Made by a program: the position numbers and the translations under genes. Below are positions 8,559 through 15,240 of a stretch of 64,000 nt of DNA, piece by piece. The notes beneath the pieces are model-generated. The model was given only the letters and a program-made list of their open reading frames with translations, was not told the origin of the DNA and made no database searches. Position 1 is the stretch's first letter; the number at the start of each line of letters is the position of its first letter. This DNA is from Streptomyces actinomycinicus (GTDB lineage: Bacteria; Actinomycetota; Actinomycetes; Streptomycetales; Streptomycetaceae). Location: NCBI RefSeq assembly GCF_016741775.1, contig NZ_JAERRK010000007.1, positions 372,001 to 436,000 on the forward strand. The letters are read 5' to 3'.

Positions 8559-8614
8559 GTGTGCCCCCGCCGGCCCGGTCTGACCGGGGGCGAGGAGCAC
8601 CGGGACGGAGAGTG

Positions 8615-10912
8615 ATGGAGCGGAAACGTCGGCTTACCGTCTGGCTGCGCGCGCGGGATCCGGATCTCGCCGCGACGCGGCGAGCGGCCAGGACCGCGGT
8701 GGTGATGCCCCTCCTGTTCGCCGTGTGCACCCAGGTCCTGCAGGCACCGGTCACAGCCACCTTCGCCGCGTTCGGCACGTTCGCGATGCTCTTGCTGGTC
8801 GATTTCACCGGGCCCATGTCGCAGCGGCTGCGCGCGTACGGGGCGCTCGCCGTGGCGTGGCTGGTGCTCGTCACCCTGGGCACTCTGGCCTCGCGGTCGG
8901 TCTGGACGGCGACGGCGGCAACGGTCGTGGTGAGCTTCGCCGTGCTCTTCGCCGGCGTGGTCAGCTCGGTGCTGGCCGGTGCCTCGACCTCGCTGCTGCT
9001 GGCCTTCGTCCTGCCGGTGTCGGCTCCCGGCCCGCCGGCCGTGCTCCCCGACCGGCTCACCGGCGTGGTGCTGGCAGCCGCGGCGGCCGTCGTCGCGGTC
9101 CGGCTCCTGTGGCCCAGGCCCGAGGCCGATCCGCTGAGCGCACCGGCGGCACAGGCATGCCGCGCCGCAGCGAAACAGTTGCGCACCGACGCCGACTACT
9201 TCGCGGGCCGCACCGCCGGGCCGGCCTTCGGGGAGTGCCGCGACTGCGCGCAGGAGACCGAGTCGAGCGCTCGGGAACTGCAGCGGGCCTTCACCGCCAC
9301 GCCCTACCGGCCCACCGGCCTGTCCACCGGGTCGCGGGCACTGGTCCGTCTCGTCGACGAGCTGACCTGGCTGAGCACGATCCTGGCGGAGTCCGCCCCG
9401 GCCGTCGAGGACGGATCGACGGGCACCCTGCAGTCCGCGGCGGTGCGCAAGGCGGCCGCCCGTGTGCTGATTCTGTCGGCGGACCTGCTCGACGCCCCGG
9501 GCGTCTCGCCGGACCGGCTGCACGCGGCGGTGAAGGAGCTTCGCACGGCATTGGCGGTACTGGAGGACGGGGCCGTCGGCCGCCTGCCCGCGCCGTACGG
9601 TGCCGTGGCCGCGCCGGCTGGTCCGAACGCCTTCGTCGACAGCCTCGACGTGTCCTTCCGGGCCCAGGAGATGGCCTTCGTCGTCCTCCAGATCGCCGGG
9701 AACGTCGATATCGCGCGGGCCGCCGCGCAGCGCAGCTGGCCGGACCGTCTGCTCGGCCGCGCACCCGAGTCGCCGACCGGTCCGCTGACCAGTGCCACGG
9801 AGCGCGCGGCCGCCCACGCCGAACCGCACTCGGTGTGGCTGCACAACAGCGTCCGCGGCGCGATCAGCCTGGGCATCGCGGTCGCGCTGGCCGATGTGAC
9901 CGGCCTCCAGCACGCCTTCTGGGTCGTGCTGGGCACCTTGTCGGTGCTGCGTTCAAACGCCCTCAACACCGGCCAGAACGCCTTCCGCGCCCTTGGAGGG
10001 ACACTGGCCGGCTCGATTCTGGGTGCCGTCCTGCTGCAGATCATCGGGCGCGACACGACCGCGCTGTGGATCCTGCTGCCGATCTCCGTGCTCGCCGCGG
10101 GCATCGTCCCCGCCGCGATCTCGTTCGCCGCCGGGCAGGCGGCCTTCACGCTCACCCTGGTGATCCTCTTCAACATCGCGCAGCCGGCGGGCCTGTCCGT
10201 CATCCTGTTCCGCATCGAGGACATCGCGCTGGGCTGCGCGGTGAGCCTGGCCGTCGGGCTGCTCTTCTGGCCGCGCGGCGCCTCCTCCGCCGTGGTCAGG
10301 GCGATGGCGGAGGCCTATGCCGACAGCGCCCGCTACCTGCGCTCCGCCGTGGACTACGCGGTGTCCTGCTGCACCTCGCGGCCCGAGAACGTCGAGGTCC
10401 CGCCGGAAGGGCGCCGGGCAGCGGCCTCGGCACGCCGGCTCGACGACGCCTTCCGCACCTACCTGGCCGAGCGCGGAGCGAAGACGGCCTCACTGGGCGA
10501 GATGACGAACCTGATCACCGGAGTGGTGGGGCTCCGTCTGGCCGCCGACGCGATCCTGGCACTGTGGGGACGGTCCGGGGGCGACGGGCCCGTCGAGAAC
10601 CGCGCCGCCGCGCGGACGGAACTGCTCGCCATGTCGCAACGCGTCTGTCTCTGGTACCGGAGTCTCGCCGCACGGCTCGGCGACGGAGGTCCGGCGCCCG
10701 ACCCCCTGCCGTCCGACGAGGAGAGCAACCGCCGGCTGGTCGACGCCGTACGACGGGACCTCCACGATGCGGACGGGCAGGCCACAGCGACCGGCATCCG
10801 CATCATCTGGACCGGCGACCACCTGGAAGCGGTCAGACGACTGCAGACACCGGTGGCGGCGGCGGCCGAGAACACCGCTTCACGGGCGCGGGTCAGCCGG
10901 GTCTCCGGGTGA
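8615..10912 (+). CDS. FUSC-family inner-membrane protein
   Basis: This is a 765-residue protein with two blocks of about six membrane helices (residues about 25-165 and 410-560), each followed by a long soluble alpha-helical region, the layout of fusaric-acid-resistance/aromatic-acid efflux proteins. The second block carries SVRGAISLGIAVALAD and LGTLSVLRSNALNTGQNAF, typical of the FUSC domain. I chose the ATG at 8615 because of the preceding ggacggag; an upstream ATG at 8423 would add a translated repeat block. The role is probably export of weak acids or aromatic compounds. No membrane-fusion partner is nearby. Confidence 0.82.
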   Translation: MERKRRLTVWLRARDPDLAATRRAARTAVVMPLLFAVCTQVLQAPVTATFAAFGTFAMLLLVDFTGPMSQRLRAYGALAVAWLVLVTLGTLASRSVWTATAATVVVSFAVLFAGVVSSVLAGASTSLLLAFVLPVSAPGPPAVLPDRLTGVVLAAAAAVVAVRLLWPRPEADPLSAPAAQACRAAAKQLRTDADYFAGRTAGPAFGECRDCAQETESSARELQRAFTATPYRPTGLSTGSRALVRLVDELTWLSTILAESAPAVEDGSTGTLQSAAVRKAAARVLILSADLLDAPGVSPDRLHAAVKELRTALAVLEDGAVGRLPAPYGAVAAPAGPNAFVDSLDVSFRAQEMAFVVLQIAGNVDIARAAAQRSWPDRLLGRAPESPTGPLTSATERAAAHAEPHSVWLHNSVRGAISLGIAVALADVTGLQHAFWVVLGTLSVLRSNALNTGQNAFRALGGTLAGSILGAVLLQIIGRDTTALWILLPISVLAAGIVPAAISFAAGQAAFTLTLVILFNIAQPAGLSVILFRIEDIALGCAVSLAVGLLFWPRGASSAVVRAMAEAYADSARYLRSAVDYAVSCCTSRPENVEVPPEGRRAAASARRLDDAFRTYLAERGAKTASLGEMTNLITGVVGLRLAADAILALWGRSGGDGPVENRAAARTELLAMSQRVCLWYRSLAARLGDGGPAPDPLPSDEESNRRLVDAVRRDLHDADGQATATGIRIIWTGDHLEAVRRLQTPVAAAAENTASRARVSRVSG

Positions 10913-11118
10913 CGTGGACGGGGGCCGGCGCCGACGGGGCCGGTGCCGGCGCCACGGATGCCCCTCCGCTGCGCCGCGATACCGAAGAGCCGTACCGATG
11001 CGGAGCAGCGCTCTCGTGGCGCCCGGTAGTGCCGGGCCCGGCACGTGAGTTGCCGCTGTCGTGAGCGACGGTTCGGCTCCGGGCCCCGGAGTGGGAGCCG
11101 GGCCTGGAGCAAGATCGA

Positions 11119-11146
11119 TTGTCAGTGGTGGGTGGGACGATAGGAG
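11119..11146 (+). promoter_or_regulatory. Promoter for the VWA gene
   Basis: TTGTCA (11119-11124), a 16-bp spacer and TAGGAG (11141-11146) lie 29 nt before the start codon, with the ribosome-binding site GAGGGGGAG in between. Further upstream, at 11029-11044, is a perfect 16-bp palindrome (GTGCCGGG/CCCGGCAC) that could be an operator or part of the end of the FUSC transcript. Confidence 0.45.
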
Positions 11147-11174
11147 CATCGAGTCGGAAAGAGGGGGAGCCGTC

Positions 11175-12215
11175 ATGTCCGGTAACCAGAACTACATCAA
11201 CCACGTCGCTCTCGTGCTGGATGCCAGCTCGTCCATGTCGCATCTGAGCCGCAAGGTGGTCGAGGTCGCCGACCAGCAGATCGCGTACCTCGCCCGCCGG
11301 TCGCGGGAGCTGGACCAGGAAACCCGCGTCACGGTGTACGTCTTCGCCGACAAGGTGGAGTGCGTCATCTACGACAAGGACGTGCTGCGGATGCCGTCGT
11401 TGCAGCAGCTGTACCGGGTCGGTGGGATGACGTCTCTGCTGGCGGCCGCGCTGAAGTCACAGCGGGAACTGGCGCAGACGGCTCAACTGTACGGCGACCA
11501 CAGCTTCCTGACGTTCGTGCTCACCGACGGGCAGGAGAACGCTAGCCACCACTGCCCCGACGCCCCGTCCCGGGATCCGCGTGAACTGGTGAAGTCCGTG
11601 GCCGAGATGATCGAGACGCAGGACGTCAACTGGACGCTGGCCGTCCTCGTGCCGGACCAGATGGGCAAGCGCGAGGCCATGCAGTGCGGTTTCCCGAAGG
11701 ACAACATCGCCATCTGGGACGCCACGAGCACGCAGGGTCTGGAGGAGGCCGGGCAGGTCATCCAGCAGGCCACCGAGAAGTTCATGGTGGGGCGCTCCAA
11801 GGGCATCCGGGGCTCGCGGGCGGTGTTCTCCACGGGTGCCGAGGCGGTCAACAAGGACACCATCGAGGCGGCCGGCCTCACCCCGGTGGAGCAGTCGGCG
11901 TATCAGCTGGTCCCGGTGACGCGTGACGCGGTGATCCGGGACTGGGTCGTCGAGTCGGGGCACACGTACCGCACCGGCGGAGCCTTCTACCAGCTGAGCA
12001 AGTCGGAGAAGGTCCAGGCGCGGAAGCAGATAGCGGTGCTGGAGAAGGCGACGGACCGCGTGTACACGGGCCCCGAGGCCCGGGCCCTGCTGGGCCTGCC
12101 CGACGCGGAAGTCCGGGTGAAGCCGGACCACAACGACGACTTCACGATCTTCGTCCAGAGCACCAGCGTGAACAGGAAGCTCGTTCCGAACACCCGGCTG
12201 CTCATCATGATCTGA
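11175..12215 (+). CDS. VWA-domain protein
   Basis: This is a 346-residue soluble protein. The N-terminal von Willebrand A domain (residues about 10-205) has the MIDAS motif DASSSMS (Asp16, Ser18, Ser20), the Thr in GGMTSL and the Asp in VLTDGQEN, so metal binding is expected. The C-terminal 140 residues include the segment VFSTGAEAVNKDTIEAAGL. This type is common in actinomycetes and their phages, where a VWA protein accompanies stress or tellurite-type genes; its actual role is unknown. The start at 11175 has a strong GAGGGGGAG site. Confidence 0.8.
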   Translation: MSGNQNYINHVALVLDASSSMSHLSRKVVEVADQQIAYLARRSRELDQETRVTVYVFADKVECVIYDKDVLRMPSLQQLYRVGGMTSLLAAALKSQRELAQTAQLYGDHSFLTFVLTDGQENASHHCPDAPSRDPRELVKSVAEMIETQDVNWTLAVLVPDQMGKREAMQCGFPKDNIAIWDATSTQGLEEAGQVIQQATEKFMVGRSKGIRGSRAVFSTGAEAVNKDTIEAAGLTPVEQSAYQLVPVTRDAVIRDWVVESGHTYRTGGAFYQLSKSEKVQARKQIAVLEKATDRVYTGPEARALLGLPDAEVRVKPDHNDDFTIFVQSTSVNRKLVPNTRLLIMI

Positions 12216-12271
12216 CGCGCCCGGGTGCCGGATGAAGTCGTGTGCCGCATGAGCTGACGCGCACGGGTGCC

Positions 12272-12303
12272 GCCCGCAGTCGCCTCCTCAGGGCGGTGCG
12301 GGC
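12272..12303. terminator. Terminator-like hairpin between convergent genes
   Basis: GCCCGC pairs with GCGGGC, with a nested CGCC/GGCG pair inside. There is no T-tract, as is common in high-GC actinomycetes. It lies between the VWA gene and the convergent secreted beta-propeller gene. Confidence 0.45.
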
Positions 12304-12317
12304 GGCGCCGCGGGAAG

Positions 12318-13898
12318 TCAGCGGGTGTCGTTCGCGGCGGCGAGTCCGTTGAAGACGCCGATGTAGGAGGTACCGTCGGGGCCGATGGTGATCGGTGCCC
12401 AGCTGTTGTCGTAGCCGGTGCCGGTGCCGATCAGCTGCTTCCACCTGGTGGTGCCGGTGCGGAAGTCGACGGCGGCCAGGTACCAGGCGTCGATGCCGAG
12501 CCGGTTCGGCTCCTTCGTGTACAGGTAGACGAGCCCGTTGCCGGTGGACAGTTTCGGTACGACGGACGGGGACCGTTCGCTGCTCTCCCACACGGTGTCG
12601 CAGCCGCTGCCGTCGGCACGGACGTCGATGCGGCTGACCCCGCCCACGACGCTCCGGCCGAGAGTGAGCGAGGTGACGTTCTCGTATCCGTAGTTGTTCT
12701 CCACGATCAGCGAGTTGCCCCAGCTGATCAGGGAGTTGTCCGTCGTGGACGCCCCTGACCGGAACACGGGTGCCGAGCAGACCAGTCGCTGTCCGTCGGG
12801 AGTTCCGGTCCCGCGGCGGTAGACGTTGACGTGCATGCGGTCGTCGGCATTGTCGGTGATCGCGACGTATTCGCCGTCGGGGCCGAAGATGTCGGGGGTC
12901 GTGCCGGAACCCTGGTTGACCGAGCCGGGTTTGGTGCCGGTTCCCCGGTCGTAGGTCTCCCGCCATTTCAGGGCCGGGGTGCCGTCTGCCGCCGCGGTGA
13001 ACTCGTACAGCGCATGGTCGGAGACGATGGACACCCCGTCCTCGGCGACGGAGAAGGAGTTCTGGATCTCCTCGCCGTCCAGCCGGATCGACCGGACGGC
13101 GCCAGAAGCCGGGGCGACGGTGCCGATACGGCCCTGTCGGGTCACCCACCAGATCCGGCCCTGCCAGTCCGGCATCACCGATGTCACCGGGTCGCACTCC
13201 CCGCTGGGGAACAGGTTGGTCCAGGACACGCAGTCGTGAGGCACCTGTGCGGTCAGGTCCCAGTCCGCGTCGACGGTGAACTCCCAGGCTCCGTCCGGCT
13301 TCTGCCGGTGTGCCAGGCGGACGATGTGCTGCCGCGAGTCCGCGAGGACGAGCCGGTCCTCGTCGTCGAGGTAGGAGTAGGCGCCGCCCGAGGTGTCCTT
13401 GAAGATCCGGGAGAAGTCCAGCCGGGTGATCGCCTCCACGGTGGAAGGGCGTTGCGGCAGCTTGTACTCGGCCAGTGTCCTGAGCGTGGCGGAGTCGAGG
13501 AGTTTGACCAGGAAGCCGGTGAACGTGCCGCAGACGGTGACGATCCGGCCGGCTCGGTCGAAGGTGACGTTGGCGCACTCCCCGCCGAGTGATGCCATCC
13601 GCTCGCTGGTGGTCCCCGGGTGGTCGCCGAGCGGGCCGGACCATGGGTAGGTTGCGCTGCCCCAGCTGTCGGCGTGCATGCCGCTGCGGCCGTTGGCGGC
13701 CAGGTGCGGGTTCTGCGGCGGCCGGGGTCCGGGCAGGGGCTGGGCCGTGGCGGGGGCACCGGCGTACGCGTCGACCAGTCGGTGGCCGGGCGCTTTGGGG
13801 ATCGGGTCGGCGTGTGCGGGTGTGGGACCGGTGACGGCCGTCCCGGCGGCCACGGCCAGGGTGAGGGCCAGGGCACGGCAGAGTGTCTGGCGGGGCAT
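12318..13898 (-). CDS. Secreted beta-propeller-like protein
   Basis: This is a 526-residue protein with a signal peptide (MPRQTLCRALALTLAVAAG, cleavage after AHA near residue 31). The mature part has repeated short beta motifs with Trp and Asp-Gly turns (WQGRIWWVTRQGRIG, SRIDVRADGSG, RWKQLIGTGTGYDNSW), like quinoprotein or WD-type propellers, but no PQQ-binding signature I can name. The start at 13898 is chosen because GAGGAGCC precedes it. It is monocistronic, and its function is unknown. Confidence 0.75.
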   Translation of the reverse strand: MPRQTLCRALALTLAVAAGTAVTGPTPAHADPIPKAPGHRLVDAYAGAPATAQPLPGPRPPQNPHLAANGRSGMHADSWGSATYPWSGPLGDHPGTTSERMASLGGECANVTFDRAGRIVTVCGTFTGFLVKLLDSATLRTLAEYKLPQRPSTVEAITRLDFSRIFKDTSGGAYSYLDDEDRLVLADSRQHIVRLAHRQKPDGAWEFTVDADWDLTAQVPHDCVSWTNLFPSGECDPVTSVMPDWQGRIWWVTRQGRIGTVAPASGAVRSIRLDGEEIQNSFSVAEDGVSIVSDHALYEFTAAADGTPALKWRETYDRGTGTKPGSVNQGSGTTPDIFGPDGEYVAITDNADDRMHVNVYRRGTGTPDGQRLVCSAPVFRSGASTTDNSLISWGNSLIVENNYGYENVTSLTLGRSVVGGVSRIDVRADGSGCDTVWESSERSPSVVPKLSTGNGLVYLYTKEPNRLGIDAWYLAAVDFRTGTTRWKQLIGTGTGYDNSWAPITIGPDGTSYIGVFNGLAAANDTR

Positions 13899-14352
13899 AC
13901 GGCTCCTCGGGGACAAGAGGTGGGTGGTCGCGCCGCCGTGACCCTAGGAGCAGCCCGTGGAGGAGTCCACAGAAACGTGAGCATTGTTCACGATCCCGCA
14001 ATGCCGGAGCCTCCGGGTGATCGCCGCGGCCTGCGAGCCGCCCGGCACCTGGGGCGGCCGCAAGGCCCCTCGGGCGCGCGCAAGTTGACCGATAGTGCAC
14101 CCCCCGCGGAGGCGATGTGCGTCGCCTGCGCGCGTCCGGTCCCGCGCGCCGTGTCCGATGACATCGGCCCGTGGTCGGCGGAGGCTCGGCGTCCCCTTCC
14201 CGGAGCCGCGACCGTCCTCGTGGGCATTCAGGGAAGATCCACCTCACAAGGGGCACACAACTCCACACCACCTCCACCGCGAACCAGTCCAACTACCGCT
14301 GCACCGCCACACCACGACGTGCCAAGACGCACCGAACCGGGATGAAGACAAC

Positions 14353-14374
14353 AGGCCAATGTACGGATTGGCCT
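14353..14374. promoter_or_regulatory. Operator-like palindrome upstream of the precursor genes
   Basis: Perfect 8-bp arms AGGCCAAT and ATTGGCCT are separated by gtacgg. It lies 169 bp before the first precursor start, near a weak promoter. No pathway-specific regulator is encoded in the cluster, so the site would have to serve a global or distant regulator. Confidence 0.4.
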
Positions 14375-14461
14375 TGCTGCCGGGCTTACCCGGGACTCAG
14401 ACTCGCTGCTGTACGACGAACGACCGTTCGGGCCTTTTATCCGGCTTCGAGCGGAATCCTT

Positions 14462-14483
14462 ACATGCCCGCCTTCAGGCATGT
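14462..14483 (+). other. Hairpin in the precursor mRNA leader
   Basis: ACATGCC pairs perfectly with GGCATGT across an 8-nt loop. It is placed about 45 nt before the ribosome-binding site of the first precursor, where it could stabilise the abundant precursor mRNA. Confidence 0.4.
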
Positions 14484-14542
14484 TCCGCGCGCCGTCCCGT
14501 CGGCGCGTTCCGGCTTCCATCCTTCTCCGAAGGGAGTTCGTC

Positions 14543-14746
14543 ATGTCCCGTACGCCGAACCAGCAGGACGCCCTGAACCTCCAGGACCTCGCCCTGGACT
14601 CGGACCTGGACCTCAGCGACCTGACCGTGACCTCGCTGCGCGACACCGCCGCGCTTCCCGAGAACGGCGCGTCGTGGGGCTCCTGTTCGTGCCAGGGCTC
14701 GTCGTCGTGCGCGCAGCCGCAGGTGGAGACGCCCGTCGTCCTCTGA
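14543..14746 (+). CDS. lazA: Thiopeptide precursor peptide 1 (lactazole type)
   Basis: This is a 67-residue peptide with site AAGGGAG. The acidic leader ends DLTVTSLRDTAALPENGA. The core begins SWGSCSCQGSSSCAQPQ and ends VETPVVL. From memory it matches the lactazole precursor LazA almost exactly through position 17, with Gly for Ala at core position 9 and a longer tail. By that analogy Ser1 and Ser12 become the pyridine that closes a 32-membered ring, Cys5, Cys7 and Cys13 become thiazoles, one Ser an oxazole and others dehydroalanines. It is encoded in front of a second precursor and five modification enzymes. Confidence 0.93.
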   Translation: MSRTPNQQDALNLQDLALDSDLDLSDLTVTSLRDTAALPENGASWGSCSCQGSSSCAQPQVETPVVL

Positions 14747-14793
14747 CCTCGTGCCTGTCGCGCACATCGTCCTTCGAACCTGAGAGGCTTCAC

Positions 14794-14973
14794 ATGTCCG
14801 ACCACCGCGAGGACCTCCTCGCCCTCGAGGACCTCGACCTCGGCGAACTGACGGTCACCGCTCTGCGGGACACCGTCGCGCTGCCCGAGACGGGTGCCTC
14901 CGGCGGAGTCAGCTCGTGCTCGTGCGGCTCCTCCTCCTGCGCCCAGCCCAGGCTGCCCGACATGCCGTACTAG
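14794..14973 (+). CDS. Thiopeptide precursor peptide 2 (variant core)
   Basis: This is a 59-residue peptide, 47 bp after the first. The leader closely resembles precursor 1 (ELTVTALRDTVALPETGA). The core is SGGVSSCSCGSSSCAQP followed by RLPDMPY. If Ser1 and the Ser before the last Cys form the pyridine, the ring spans Ser1-Ser13 instead of Ser1-Ser12, which predicts a 35-membered macrocycle. It keeps the CSC and SSSC modules but replaces the WGS start by GGVSS. The ribosome-binding site is GAGAGG. The shared leader suggests the same enzymes process both. Confidence 0.9.
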   Translation: MSDHREDLLALEDLDLGELTVTALRDTVALPETGASGGVSSCSCGSSSCAQPRLPDMPY

Positions 14974-15240
14974 TCCGCACTCGGCCTCGCGTTCCACGAG
15001 GCCGGTGAGGTACGGCTCCCGTGCGGCGGGCCGGCTGGTCCAGCCTGCCCGGCCTGCCGTACGACCCCGCGCCCATCGCACCAGGGCCGGCGTGGTCCGC
15101 CCAAGTCCCGCAAGCCCCGCACCACCGCTGGGTCGGCCGGCCCGCACACCCCGGTCCGCCGAAGCGGTCCGCCCGGCACCGCCCGCTCCGCTGATCCCCT
15201 CGTCTGCCCGTCCTCCGAGCCGTACGCCAGGAGCCCCGTC
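14974..15240. other. Spacer between precursor and dehydratase genes
   Basis: These 267 bp contain no supportable gene; all frames give Pro/Arg/Ala-rich noise. The region may let precursor transcripts end early so that enzymes are made at lower level, but I see no strong hairpin. Confidence 0.5.

Larger units (their letters stand above)
13899..14542. other. Intergenic region upstream of the thiopeptide cluster
   Basis: These 644 bp separate the divergent beta-propeller gene and the first precursor gene. I see no convincing ORF. The right half is less GC-rich and holds an operator-like palindrome (14353-14374) and a 5'-leader hairpin (14462-14483). A weak promoter candidate is TTGCTG (14374-14379) with CAGACT 18 bp downstream. 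Confidence 0.6.

Noticed and set aside
8219..9913. Long open frame antisense to the FUSC gene
   Set aside because: Shadow of GC-rich coding sequence: translation is Arg/Gly/Gln-rich without motifs, while the other strand has membrane helices and a good start.
14974..15240. Third precursor peptide between precursor 2 and lazB
   Set aside because: No Ser/Cys-rich core or leader motif in any frame.
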